Source: Variovorax paradoxus | GTDB taxonomy: Bacteria; Pseudomonadota; Gammaproteobacteria; Burkholderiales; Burkholderiaceae_C | Assembly (NCBI RefSeq): GCF_024734665.1 | Contig: NZ_CP102931.1 | Location: 1,238,001-1,302,000 of the forward strand | Length of the DNA stretch: 64,000 nucleotides | Direction: 5' to 3' | Part shown: positions 50,252 to 61,300 of the stretch, piece after piece | Numbering within the stretch: position 1 is the first letter of the stretch | How the letters are laid out: each line of letters opens with the position of its first letter | Notes under the pieces: model-generated | Seen by the model: only the letters and a program-made list of their open reading frames with translations | Databases searched by the model: none | Told to the model about the DNA's origin: nothing | Program-made: the position numbers and the translations under genes

Positions 50252-53200
50252 ATGTTCAGGACCCCAACGAATCTGTCGCACGCGTCGGCGCGTCGCGACG
50301 TGCCTTCCAACGCAGCGCGCTTGCGCCGCTGCCTGACGCGCGTGGCAGCGCCTCTGGCGGGGCTGCTGTTCGCCGCGGCCGCGCATGCCGTGCCGCAGGT
50401 GTCGAGCCTTGTTCATTCGCCCGACATCCTTCCCGCTGGCGGCACGGTGACCAGCACCATCACCATCGCCGAGACCGACAGCCTGCCGATCGGCGCGCCG
50501 GGCGCCTCCTTCACCTACACGATCCCCGCGAACACCATCTACATGGGCACCGGCGCGGTTCCTGTGGGCAGCTGCTCGTCCGGCGTCGCGGTGGGCGCAG
50601 CCGGCCCGGGCACGCTGACCTGCTCGGGCATCACGTTGGGTGCGAACGAGTTGCGCGATTTCCAGGTACTGCTGCGCACCACCGTCCAGGGCACGCTGAG
50701 CGTCACCGCCGCGATCAGCGGGGGCAGCTCGAGCGAAACCAAGATCATCACGGTGAACCAGGGCGCCGACGTGTCGGTGGCCATCAGCGCACCGGCCACC
50801 GCGCCGAGCGGCAGCACGGTGCCGATCGTCTTCACGCTCACCAACAACGGCCCCGACACCAGCTCGGGCTCGACGCTGACCTATTCCATTCCCACGGGGT
50901 TGTCGGTCTCGGGCTCCGGCCTGCCCTCAGGCTGCTCGATCAGCGGCAGCCTGCTGACCTGCAACGTGCCGGCCACGCCGGCCACCCCGGGCAGCAACAC
51001 GCGCACCTTCACCGTCAACGGCGTGGTCACCGCGGGCGCGGGCTCCACCATCACGCACCAGCCGGCCGTGGTGCCGGCGGGTTCGATCGGCGATGGCGTT
51101 TCCACCAACAACAGCGCCACCGCCAACACCACCGTGACGGCGGGCTACGTGCTCGCGCTCGCCAAGAGCCATGACGGCGGCCAGCTGCTGGTGGGGCAGC
51201 GCTTCAACTTCCGCCTGAGCCCGAGCTTCAGCGGCACCGCTCCCACGGGCGTCACGCTGAGCGACACGCTGCCGGCCAACTTCACGATCCAGCCGTTCTC
51301 CGCGGGCGGCGGCTGGACCTGCTCGGTCGCCGGCCAGACGGTCAGCTGCACGCGCACCGACATCGGCGGCACCGGCGGCGCCAACGTGGCGCTCGGCGAC
51401 ATCCTCATCCCTGTGATCGCCTCGTCTGCCGGCACCGGCGTCGTCAACCAGGCCACCGTGAGCGCGACCGGGCCCATCGCCAACTCCGCCACGGGCAGCG
51501 TGCCCGCCGACGTGGCGGTCTCCGCCACCGACTTCCGCGCCGACAAGCGACGCGGCTGGCCGCAGAACAACGTGCCGCTGGGCCAGGCCTTCGACTACCA
51601 GGTCGGCAGCACCAACCTCGGCAGCACGCGCCTGCTGGCGGGCAGCACCATCCAGCTGGTGGACGACCTGCCGGCCGGCGTGCAGATCAACAGCGTCACG
51701 CAGCGCGACGGCTACACCTGCACGGTGACCCAGGGCGGCACCACCGTCGTCCCGACGCCCGCCACGCCGGTGCCCGGCCCCGCGACCGTGACCTGCACGC
51801 GCACGCTCGCCGCCGACATCGATGTCGACCTGTCGAACGGTGCCAGCGCGCGCAACGGCGGCTACATCATCGTGAACGCCACCATCCCGGCGCTGCCGTC
51901 GGGCGGCGGCCAGATCGTCAACAGGATGTGCGTGAACGTGGCGTTGCCCGCGAGCGCGCCCACGCTCGGCACCGACCCGGACGCCAACACCGGCAACGAC
52001 TGCGTGAACCTCGGCACCGGCGTGGACGACGTCGCCACCGCCGCTGACGTGAAAGTGCTCAAGCGCGTGGTGGGCATCGGCGACAGCGCCGGCAACCGCC
52101 AGATCGCGGGCCAGCCCGTCACCTGGGAAATCGAGGTGGTCAACACCGGTCCTTCCGAAGCGCAGAACGTGGTCGTCACTGACGCCTTCGCGCAGGTGAT
52201 CGGCGCCGGCAACGTCACGCAGACCGCCAACGGCGGCACCTTCGCCGGCACCTGCGCGCTGCCGGCCAACGGCGGCGGCTTCGGCCAGGCATCGCTTTCC
52301 AACTGCACGCTGTCGACCCTGCCGGTCTGCCGCGCGAGCACCGACGCCGTCAGCGCGCTGCCGCTGTGCCCGGTGATACGCGTCGTCGCGTCGCACTACG
52401 GCGACGGCCGCTCGGCCACCGACCACGGCTTCGAGATCAACAACACGGCGAACGCGCTGGCGGTCACGCCGGCCGACCCGAACCTGGCCAACAACGACGG
52501 CAGCACCATTGCCTACCTCGTGGCGCGCAGCGACGTGACGGTCACCAAGTCGGCCAGCCCGGCCTCGGTGCCGGTCGGCCAGCTGCTCACCTACACACTG
52601 ACCGTCGTCAACCGGAACGTACCGGACAGCCTGAGCCGTGCATACGCCGTGAGCGTGACCGACACGTTGCCGGCCAACCTGATGTTCCTCACGGCCGTCG
52701 CCTCCGGCGGAGGCACTTGCGGTACGACACCGGTCACCACGCAGCCCACGGGCACCGGCACCACCAACAACCAGCTCGTGTGCAGCTGGAGCTCGCTCAA
52801 CCGCAACGTGCAGCAGACCGTCACGGTGCGCGTGCGGCCGCTGTACGCGCTCAACGGCACCGCGGTGACCAACGGCGCGCACGTTGCCACCGACACACCC
52901 GAGCTGCTCAGCACCAACAACGACGCCGCCGTGCCCGCGACCGTCACCGCGCCGGTGTACGACCTGGTCGTGACCAAGCGCGACGATGCCGACCCGGTGA
53001 ACGTGGGCGACGACGTGGGCTACACCATCACCGTGTCGAACAACAGCGCGTCGACGGCGGAAGACGTGCGCCTGATCGACACGCTGCCGCTGCCCGGCCC
53101 AGGCGGCGAGACACCGCCCACGCTGGTGTCGGTGAGTATTCCGTCGAATGCCCCGACGGGCACCAGCTTCGCGCTGGCCGGCGGCGCAGCCATCGGCTCG

Positions 53201-56200
53201 GCCGGCGGGCAGATCGTGTTCACCATCCCGACGCTGGGCGGCACGGGCCCCACGTCTACCGGCGAGCTCAGTTCGCTGCAGTTCCGCGTGGTGCTCAGGG
53301 GCACGTCGCGCGGCACCTTCCAGAACAACGCGAAGGTCGACTTCTTCGACGCCACGCGCAACGCCTTCGACACCGTGCAGGGCAACAACGCGGTGGCCGA
53401 GAACACCACCTTCCGCTTCAAGGCCGACGTGCAGGTGGTCTCCAAGGCCGCCGTCACGACCGGCACCGCCACGCCGCTGGCCACCGTGTCGTCGGCCCAG
53501 ACCTTCGACTGGCTCGTGCAGCTGCGCAACAACGGCCCCGACAGCGCCGAGACCACCAGCTTCACCGACACGCTGCCCGCGCCGCTGGTGCTGACGGGCA
53601 CGCCGGTGTTCACCGTCACGAGCGGCGCCTTCACGCCCGCCGCGCCCACCTGCACCGGCGTTGCCGGCGGCACGGCCGTGAGTTGCGCCATCACCTCGAT
53701 GCCGGCCAACGGCACGGCCACCGTGCGCATTCCGGTGCGCTTCAGCGGCGCCGCGCCAGCCAACGGCACCGTGCTCACGAACCGCGCGCACATCGTCACT
53801 ACCGGCTCGGGCGACACCAACGGCGGTGCCGATCCGGACGCCGGCAACAACTTCAACGACGGCCAGATCACGGTGCAGAACAGCGCGCTGTCCGGCCGCG
53901 TGTACGAAGACCTGAACGGCAACGGCCTGATCGACGGCGGCGAGCCCGGCATCGCCGGCGTGACCATGCGCCTGAGCGGCACCGACAGCTCGGGCAACGC
54001 GGTCGTCATGACCACCACCACCGACGCCAACGGCAACTGGGGCTTCACCGTGCCGGCGGGCACCTACAGCGTGGTGGAAGACCAGCCAGCGGCCTACCAG
54101 CCCGGCATCACGCGCGCGGGCACCGTCAGCGGCGTGGGCAGCACGGTAGGCACGGTCCCGCCCGGCACCAGCAACGGCCCGAACGGCTCCAATGCCAACC
54201 GCATCGACAACATCGTGCTCGGCACGGGCGGCGCTTCCACGGCCAACAACTTCGGCGAGGTACGCGCATCCAGCCTGGCCGGCCGCGTCTACCAGGACGC
54301 CGACTACAACAACGCCGCCAGCGCGGGCGACCCCGGCATCGCCGGCGTGACCGTCACGCTCACCGGCACCGACATGTTCGGCAACCCGGTGTCGCTGACA
54401 ACCACCACGGCCGTGACCACCGGCAACTATGCCTTCAACAACCTCACGCCCGGCAGCTACACGCTGACTGAAACACAGCCCGCAGCCTTCGCCGACGGCA
54501 GCGACGCGGCCGGCACCGCCGGCGGCACCGCGGGCAACGACGTGGTGAGCGCGATCGCGCTGCGCTCCAACGTCACGGGTACCGGCTACGACTTCGGCGA
54601 GCTGCTCACCCGCATCACGACGCGCGTGTTCGTCGACGCCAACAACGACGGCGTGCCGCAGGCCGGCGACACCGGCATCCCGAACGTCGAGCTGCGCCTC
54701 ACGGGCACCGACGCCGCGGGCAACGCGGTGAACATCCTGGCCGTGCCCACCGGCACGGTCGGCAGCTACGAGTTCCGCAACGTGCCCCCGTCGGGCGCGG
54801 GCGGCTACACCATCACCGAGACGCAGCCGGCCAACTACGCGCCGGGCAAGGCCAACAACAACGGCCAACCCGGCACGCCGCAAGGCGGCGGCAACGTCAT
54901 CACCGGCGTGACCGTCTCGGGCACCAGCGTGCCGACCACGCAGGGCGAATACTGGTTCGGCGAGCTGCTGCCCGGCGGCATCTCGGGCCGCGTGTACTAC
55001 GACCGCGACGGCAGCGGCGCGCAGGGCGCGCCGGCCACCGAGCCGGGCCTGGCGGGCGTGACGATCACGCTCACGGGCACCGACGTCAACGGCCAGACGG
55101 TGTCGCGCACCACCACCACCGACGCCAGCGGCGACTACAGCTTTCCGAACCTCGCGCCCGGCAGCTACACCGTGACCGAGACGCGGCCCACGGGCTACCT
55201 GCCCGGCATTACGCGCGCCGGCAACGTCAGCGGCGCGGGCAGCACGCCCGGCGCCGTGCCGACCGGCGGCACCGGCGTGACCAACGGCCCCAACGGCTCG
55301 ACGGCCAACGTCATCCAGAACATCGTGCTTGGCGCCGCGGGCTCGGGCTCGGCCGGCAACAACTTCTCGGCGGTGAAGCCCGCGAGCCTCTCGGGCTACG
55401 TGTATGCCGACGTGGCGCCGTCCAACGGCACCAAGGACAGCGGCGAGCCCGGCATCGCCGGCACCACCATCCGGGTGACCGGCACTGACTTCCAGGGCAA
55501 CGCCGTCGACCGCACGGTGCAGACCGCTGCAGACGGCCGCTACCTGGTCGACACGCTGACGCCCGGCACCTACCAGATCGACGAGACCCAACCCGCCGGC
55601 GTGGCCGACGGCCCCGAGTCGCTCGGCACTGTGGGCGGCGCCGCGCGCGGCACCGTCAACCCCGGCGGCACCAACGACCGCTTCGGCGGCCTCGTGCTGG
55701 TGTCGGAAGACGTGGGCGTCGACTACAACTTCGGCGAGCGCGGCGGCCAGATTGCCGGCTGGGTGTACGTCGACACCAACAACGACGGCGTTCGCCAGCC
55801 CACCGAGGTCGGCATTGCCGGCGTGACGCTCACGCTCACCGGCCGCTCGGCCAGCGGCCTGGCGGTGAACGCCACCGTGGTCACCGATGCCAGCGGCCGC
55901 TACGTCTTCACCGGCCTGCTGCCGGCCGACGCCGCGGGCTACACCATCCGCGAGACGCAGCCCGTGACGTATGCCGACGGCCTCGACGCCGTGGGCACGC
56001 TCGAGGGCACGGCCAGCGGCACGCTGGGCAACGACGTCATCGGCGCCATTGCGTACCGCGGCGGCAACGGCGACAACTACAACTTCGGCGAACGCGGCGC
56101 ATCGCTGGCGGGCACCGTCTACAACGACGCCAACCGCAACGGCACGCGCGAACCGCAGGACTTGCCGATCCCGGGCGTGACCATCACGCTCACCGGCACC

Positions 56201-58318
56201 GATGCCGCGGGCCAGCCGGTGACGCGCACCGCCGTCACCGACGCCAACGGCCGCTACGAACTGCCCGGCCTGCCCTTGCCCGGCAGCGGCGGCTACACCG
56301 TCACCGAGACGCAGCCCACCGGCTACGACGAAGGCATTGCCGTGCCCGGCACGCTGGGCGGCACCGCGCAGGGACCGAACCAGATCCGCGTGAACTTCAC
56401 CGGCCTGGACGCCCACGGCACCGGCTACGACTTCAACGAGCACAGCAACCAGCCCGCCTCGCTCACAGGCACCGTGTGGTTCGACCAGAACCACAACCGC
56501 ACCCGCGAGTCGGGCGAGGGCCAGGGCGAAGGCTGGACGGTCGAGCTGCTGCGCTGCGCCGACGGCGGCAACGCCTGCGCGGAAACCGCGGCCACCGTGC
56601 TCTACACCGTGACCACGAGCGCCAACGGCAGCTACCGCTTCGGCGACCTCGTGCCCGGCGAATACCGCGTGCGCTTCCGCGCGCCTGACGGCCGCGTCGT
56701 GGGCGGCGTGTGGCCGACCGACGCGTCGCAGAACGGCGCGAGCGGACCGTATCCCACGCCCGCCGCGAGCGATCCGCGCTTCACCATCAAGGTGCGCGTG
56801 AACGCAGGCGCCAACGTGCAGAAGCAAGACCTGCCGTACGACCCGGGCGGCGTGGTGTACGACAGCGTCAGCGGCACGCCGGTGGCGGGCGCCGTGGTGC
56901 GCCTGGTCGGCCCGCCCGGCTTCGACCCCGCGCAGCACCTGCTGGACGGGCGCGACAGCTACACGACCGGCCCCAACGGCTACTACGACTTCTTCCTGCT
57001 GCCGGGCGCGCCGGCCGGCGACTACCGCCTGGCCATCACGCCGCCGGGCGCCTACCTGCCGTCGTCGATGTACCCGGCCGCGGCCGGCGCGCTGGGCACG
57101 CAGTCGTGCGCGGCGCCGGCCAACGGCCCGGCACCCGCGCAGACCAACCCCTGCGTGGTGAGCCCGGGCGCGGCGCTGGTCACCGGCGCGGGCTACTACC
57201 TGCTGTTCAAGATGCCGGGTGGCGGCGGCCAGCACGTGGTGGCCAACAACATCCCGCTCGACCCGTCGGACGCCACGCTCATCGAGCTGCGCAAGACGAC
57301 ATCGAAGCTCACCGTGAAGAAGGGCGAGCTGCTGCCGTACCGCATTACGGCGCGCAACACGCGCGGCAACCCCGTGCCGGGCGTGGCCGTGGTCGACACG
57401 CTGCCGCCGGGCTTCCGCTACATCCAGGGCTCGCTCACCGTGCGCACCATGCCCGGCGGCGTGGCACTGCCGGTGGTGCCGCAGATCAACGGCCGCCAGG
57501 TCGTGGTGCCCGGCCAGAACTTCGCGCCCAACGAGACCAAGGAATACCTGATGGTCGCGGGCGTGGGGGTCGGCGTGGGCGAGGGCGAGTTCGTCAACCA
57601 GGTCGTCGCCCTGCAGGGCGTGGGCGGCCGAACGCTGTCGAACCTTGCCACGGCCACCGTGCGCGTGGTGCCCGATGCGCTGTTCGACTGCACCGACGTG
57701 ATCGGCAAGGTCTACGACGACAAGAACGCCAACGGCTACCAGGACGACGGCGAACCGGGCCTGGCCAACGTGCGCATCGCAACGGTCAACGGCGTGCTCG
57801 CGACCACCGACGCCGAAGGCCGCTACCACATCGCCTGCGCCGCCATTCCGAAGGAAGGCACCGGCAGCAACCTGGTGCTCAAGCTCGACGAGCGCACGCT
57901 GCCCTCGGGCTATCGCACCACCAGCGAGAACCCGGCAGCCGAGCGCGCCACGCGCGGCAAGGTGCTGAAGATCAACTTCGGCGCCACCGTGCACCGCGTG
58001 GTGCGGCTTGCGCTGCAGGGTGCGGCCTTCGACGAAGGCGCCGCCGCGCTGCGCGCCGGCTTCGCGGGCGAGCTCGACCGCACGGTGAACGTGCTCGCCG
58101 AAAAGACGGCAGTGCTGCGGCTGGCCTACAAGGCCGCGCAGGGCGAGCCCGCATCGCTGGGCCGCCAGCGCACGGACGCGGTGAAGGCCGCGGTGCTCGC
58201 GCGCTGGAAGCAGCTCGGCGAACAACGCGCCGGGCGCAACGAGCCGCCGCTTTTCAACCTGGACATCGAGGTCGAGCTGGTGCCCGCCACCGCCGCCTCG
58301 GACGAGGCGAAGCCATGA
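50252..58318 (+). CDS. Giant exported DUF11 / SdrD-B repeat surface protein
   Basis: 2688 aa from ATG 50252 (CGAGGGACGG site). Sec signal peptide with cleavage near AHA-VPQ (residue 46). About 8 DUF11-type beta-sandwich repeats follow (residues about 50-1205; recurring 'T-x-NNGPD', 'DTLPA' motifs), then 8-9 SdrD-B-type repeats (about 1210-2195; recurring GEPGIAGV and TYTVTETQP-like motifs with DxNxDG calcium-type loops), another DUF11 (about 2345-2475) and a last SdrD-B (VIGKVYDDKNANGYQDDGEP). The C-terminal 95 residues (FDEGAAALRAGFAGELDR, QRTDAVKAAVLARWKQL) look like a divergent OmpA-like domain. No LPXTG sorting signal. It overlaps the barrel gene by 4 bp. Probable cell-surface or periplasm-spanning adhesin-like fibre; function unknown. 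Confidence 0.88.
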   Translation: MFRTPTNLSHASARRDVPSNAARLRRCLTRVAAPLAGLLFAAAAHAVPQVSSLVHSPDILPAGGTVTSTITIAETDSLPIGAPGASFTYTIPANTIYMGTGAVPVGSCSSGVAVGAAGPGTLTCSGITLGANELRDFQVLLRTTVQGTLSVTAAISGGSSSETKIITVNQGADVSVAISAPATAPSGSTVPIVFTLTNNGPDTSSGSTLTYSIPTGLSVSGSGLPSGCSISGSLLTCNVPATPATPGSNTRTFTVNGVVTAGAGSTITHQPAVVPAGSIGDGVSTNNSATANTTVTAGYVLALAKSHDGGQLLVGQRFNFRLSPSFSGTAPTGVTLSDTLPANFTIQPFSAGGGWTCSVAGQTVSCTRTDIGGTGGANVALGDILIPVIASSAGTGVVNQATVSATGPIANSATGSVPADVAVSATDFRADKRRGWPQNNVPLGQAFDYQVGSTNLGSTRLLAGSTIQLVDDLPAGVQINSVTQRDGYTCTVTQGGTTVVPTPATPVPGPATVTCTRTLAADIDVDLSNGASARNGGYIIVNATIPALPSGGGQIVNRMCVNVALPASAPTLGTDPDANTGNDCVNLGTGVDDVATAADVKVLKRVVGIGDSAGNRQIAGQPVTWEIEVVNTGPSEAQNVVVTDAFAQVIGAGNVTQTANGGTFAGTCALPANGGGFGQASLSNCTLSTLPVCRASTDAVSALPLCPVIRVVASHYGDGRSATDHGFEINNTANALAVTPADPNLANNDGSTIAYLVARSDVTVTKSASPASVPVGQLLTYTLTVVNRNVPDSLSRAYAVSVTDTLPANLMFLTAVASGGGTCGTTPVTTQPTGTGTTNNQLVCSWSSLNRNVQQTVTVRVRPLYALNGTAVTNGAHVATDTPELLSTNNDAAVPATVTAPVYDLVVTKRDDADPVNVGDDVGYTITVSNNSASTAEDVRLIDTLPLPGPGGETPPTLVSVSIPSNAPTGTSFALAGGAAIGSAGGQIVFTIPTLGGTGPTSTGELSSLQFRVVLRGTSRGTFQNNAKVDFFDATRNAFDTVQGNNAVAENTTFRFKADVQVVSKAAVTTGTATPLATVSSAQTFDWLVQLRNNGPDSAETTSFTDTLPAPLVLTGTPVFTVTSGAFTPAAPTCTGVAGGTAVSCAITSMPANGTATVRIPVRFSGAAPANGTVLTNRAHIVTTGSGDTNGGADPDAGNNFNDGQITVQNSALSGRVYEDLNGNGLIDGGEPGIAGVTMRLSGTDSSGNAVVMTTTTDANGNWGFTVPAGTYSVVEDQPAAYQPGITRAGTVSGVGSTVGTVPPGTSNGPNGSNANRIDNIVLGTGGASTANNFGEVRASSLAGRVYQDADYNNAASAGDPGIAGVTVTLTGTDMFGNPVSLTTTTAVTTGNYAFNNLTPGSYTLTETQPAAFADGSDAAGTAGGTAGNDVVSAIALRSNVTGTGYDFGELLTRITTRVFVDANNDGVPQAGDTGIPNVELRLTGTDAAGNAVNILAVPTGTVGSYEFRNVPPSGAGGYTITETQPANYAPGKANNNGQPGTPQGGGNVITGVTVSGTSVPTTQGEYWFGELLPGGISGRVYYDRDGSGAQGAPATEPGLAGVTITLTGTDVNGQTVSRTTTTDASGDYSFPNLAPGSYTVTETRPTGYLPGITRAGNVSGAGSTPGAVPTGGTGVTNGPNGSTANVIQNIVLGAAGSGSAGNNFSAVKPASLSGYVYADVAPSNGTKDSGEPGIAGTTIRVTGTDFQGNAVDRTVQTAADGRYLVDTLTPGTYQIDETQPAGVADGPESLGTVGGAARGTVNPGGTNDRFGGLVLVSEDVGVDYNFGERGGQIAGWVYVDTNNDGVRQPTEVGIAGVTLTLTGRSASGLAVNATVVTDASGRYVFTGLLPADAAGYTIRETQPVTYADGLDAVGTLEGTASGTLGNDVIGAIAYRGGNGDNYNFGERGASLAGTVYNDANRNGTREPQDLPIPGVTITLTGTDAAGQPVTRTAVTDANGRYELPGLPLPGSGGYTVTETQPTGYDEGIAVPGTLGGTAQGPNQIRVNFTGLDAHGTGYDFNEHSNQPASLTGTVWFDQNHNRTRESGEGQGEGWTVELLRCADGGNACAETAATVLYTVTTSANGSYRFGDLVPGEYRVRFRAPDGRVVGGVWPTDASQNGASGPYPTPAASDPRFTIKVRVNAGANVQKQDLPYDPGGVVYDSVSGTPVAGAVVRLVGPPGFDPAQHLLDGRDSYTTGPNGYYDFFLLPGAPAGDYRLAITPPGAYLPSSMYPAAAGALGTQSCAAPANGPAPAQTNPCVVSPGAALVTGAGYYLLFKMPGGGGQHVVANNIPLDPSDATLIELRKTTSKLTVKKGELLPYRITARNTRGNPVPGVAVVDTLPPGFRYIQGSLTVRTMPGGVALPVVPQINGRQVVVPGQNFAPNETKEYLMVAGVGVGVGEGEFVNQVVALQGVGGRTLSNLATATVRVVPDALFDCTDVIGKVYDDKNANGYQDDGEPGLANVRIATVNGVLATTDAEGRYHIACAAIPKEGTGSNLVLKLDERTLPSGYRTTSENPAAERATRGKVLKINFGATVHRVVRLALQGAAFDEGAAALRAGFAGELDRTVNVLAEKTAVLRLAYKAAQGEPASLGRQRTDAVKAAVLARWKQLGEQRAGRNEPPLFNLDIEVELVPATAASDEAKP
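53880..56838 (+). repeat. Tandem SdrD-B coding repeats
   Basis: Eight diverged units of about 330-415 bp in one reading frame, beginning near 53881, 54265, 54601, 54964, 55378, 55739, 56095 and 56455. Each encodes [S/A]L-x-G-x-V-Y-x-D followed by an N-x-D-G-type loop, GIAGV-x-[VI]-x-L-[TS]-GTD, a DA-[NS]-G-x-Y line and TETQP. The DNA is diverged enough for stable maintenance, but recombination between units is possible. Confidence 0.85.
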
Positions 58319-61300
58319 CCCGCCCACAGACACCGAACCCGATCCAGCGAGCCGACATGAGAAGAAGAAAGACGCTTCCGAAGCGCATGGCCCTTGCAGG
58401 CGCCGTGACCGCCGCCTGCCTGAACATGGGGCTGGCCGCCGCGCAGGAAACCGCGGTGCGCGGCCGCATGCTCGACCAGGCCACGGCCGACCCGCGCGCC
58501 GTGGACATCGACGGTGCGCGCCGCCTGCCGCGCAGCAGCGAGCGCGAGCTGCCGAAGGCGACCTTCGTGCTCGGCGATGCGGTCGAGCCCCGCGCGGCGA
58601 CGGCCGCCGTGGCCGCATCGCCCAACGAACGCAGCGACACCAGCACGCCGCATTTCGATTCCGGTGCAGACGGCCTGCTGCCCGCCGACCGCGCGCAGCT
58701 CGACCGCATCGCCGACCAGGTGAAGGGCCGCGACGGCCTGCGCTTCGAGATCGTCGGCCACACCGATACGCAGCCCCTGAGCGCGAAGTCGCGCGAGCGC
58801 TTCGCCGACAACCACGCGCTGGGCCTGGCCCGCGCGCAGCAGGCCGGTCGCTACCTCACGCAGCGCCTGGGCTTGCCGGAGGCCGCGGCCTCCGCAACTT
58901 CGCGCGGCCCCGACGCACCCGTGGCCACTCCCGCCGCCGACCCCGGCAACTGGGCCGCCAACAGGCGCGTGGAAGTGCGCGTGTACTGGCGCGATGCAAT
59001 CGTGGCACCGTCACCCGCACCGGCCGACCCCGGCGTGTGCCGCACCTTCACCGCCTTCGGCACCGACGACGCGCCACTGCGCCTGAGCGTGGACGGCCAG
59101 CTGCTGTCCGCCGACGGCAAGCTCCCGTCCGCCGAAGGCACGACGAGTGCCGATCGCCAGCGCTGCGTCGACGTGCAGCTCGAGCGCAACCAGCTGCGCC
59201 TGCAATACGACAACCTCTCGCAGCCGCGCCGCCTGAGCGCCAGCGCCTGGCCCACCACCGTGGTGGCGGGCGACACCGTGCGCTTTGCCGGCTACAGCAA
59301 CTACCTGCTGTTCACCAGCAAGGCGGAGCTGCGCGTGTTCACCGCCAACGACGTGATGCAGCGCCGCCTGGTCGCAACCGTGCCGCTGGACGCCGCATTG
59401 CGCGGCGAATGGCAGGTGCCAGAAGGCTTGCTGAACCGCCTCGCGGAAGGCGCGAGCGGCAAGCTGTACTACCGCGTGCGCGTGTACGACCGCCAGGGCC
59501 GCTTCGATGAAACCGACGACCTTTCGCTCACGCTGGCCCAGCGTCACAAGCCCGAGACCGGCACGCCGCCCGACCCGACGCGCGAGCTGCTGCGTGGCTA
59601 CGGCCAGAACAACATCGCCATCGCCAACATTCCGTTGAGCGCCGGCACCGTTACCGCCAGCGGCGCGGCCATTCGCCCCGGCGAGAGCGTGCGCGCGCTC
59701 GGCTTCGCGGTGCCGGTGGACGAGAGCGGCCGCTTCGTGTTCCAGCAGCTGGTGCCGCGCCGTGTGCAGACCGGCGAGATCGCCGTTACCGACGCTCAGG
59801 GCGCCACGCGTGCCTACCGCCGCGACTTCGAACTGCCCGCGAGCGACTGGTTCTTCGTGGGCCAGGCCGACCTCACCGTGGGCAGCAACAGCGTGAGCGG
59901 CCCGGCCGCGATCATGACCAACGACAAGAACCGCTACGGCGGTGGCGGCTGGAGCGAAGGCCGCATCGCCGGCTACGCCAAGGGCCAGCTCAACGACCGG
60001 TGGACGCTCACGGCCAGCGTCGACACCGAAGAGCGTCCGCTGAAGGAGCTGTTCCGCAACCTCGACCGCAAGGACCCGACCTCGCTGTTCCGCCGTTTCG
60101 ACCCCGAGGACTCGTGGAGCACCTTCGGCGACGACTCCACCACCATCGAGGACGCGCCCACGCAGGGCCGCTTCTACCTGCGCGTGGACGATGGCCGTTC
60201 GCAGGCCATGTGGGGCAACTTCAAGCTCAACTTCGGCGACACCGAACTCACCCGCGTGAGCCGCGGCCTCTACGGCTTTCATGGCCGCTATCTGGGCGAG
60301 GAATCGACTTCGTTCGGCGAAGCGCGCCTGAAGGTCGACGCCTTCGCGGCCGAGCCCGGCACGCTGGCCGCGCGCGAGGAATTCCGCGGCACCGGCGGAT
60401 CGCTCTACTACCTGCGCAACCAGGACATCACGCGCGGCGCCGAACGCGTGACGCTGGAGATCCGCGACCGCGACTCCGGCTTCGTGCTCAAGCGCACGCA
60501 GCTCGTGCCGAGTTCCGACTACGAGATCGACTACCTGCAGGGCCGCGTGCTGCTGTCGGCGCCGCTGCCCAGTCTGTCGGACGACGGTTCGCTGGTGCGC
60601 GCCGGCGGCTTCACCGGCATGCCGACCTACCTGGTGGTGGACTACGAATACACGCCGCTGACCTCCTCGCTCGACACGCTCGCCGTGGGCGGCCGCGTGT
60701 CGTGGTGGGCCAACGACCACGTGGGCGTGGGCGTGACCGCGTCGAGGCAGGACCAGATCGGCGGCGACCAGCGCCTGGCCGGCGCCGACATCACGCTGCG
60801 CAAGACCGAGAACACCTACTTCAAGGGCGAGTTCGCGCGCAGCAAGGGCCCCGGCACCAGCCAGCTCGACTCGCTGGACGGCGGCTTCAGCTTTACGGGG
60901 CGCAATGGTGCCATCGGCAACACGCTGGGCAACGGACCCACCGGCAATGCCAACGCATGGCGCCTCGAAGGCCAGGCCGATCTGGGCGACTTCGACATCC
61001 GCGGCGGCGGGCGCGTGAGTGCCTACGCACAGTCGCGCGACGCCGGCTTCTCGGCACCGGGCCAGTACGCGAGCAACGCCACGCGCCAGACCGGCGTGCA
61101 GGCCACCGTGCCCTTCGGCGAGAAGGGCCAGAGCGGAGCGGGCGAGCTGCGCCTGAAGGCCGACCGCCGCGACGAGCGCGACGGCTACAACAGCAGCGTG
61201 CTCGACGCGCAGTACGCCCTGACCCTGTCGCCCGAGTGGAAGCTCGGCCTCGGCCTGCGCTACGACGACAAGACCGGCGACGCGCTCATCACCAGCCCGT

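Noticed and set aside
53880..56838. Regularly spaced repeats considered as CRISPR or satellite DNA
   Set aside because: Units are 330-415 bp, in frame, diverged at DNA level and encode protein motifs; there are no short identical repeats with unique spacers.
50927..58618. Very long open frame (about 2560 codons) on the minus strand opposite the giant repeat gene
   Set aside because: A by-product of GC-rich codon bias in the plus-strand gene; Arg/His/Gly/Ala-rich translation with no domain, signal peptide or ribosome site, whereas the plus frame has clear DUF11/SdrD-B repeats.
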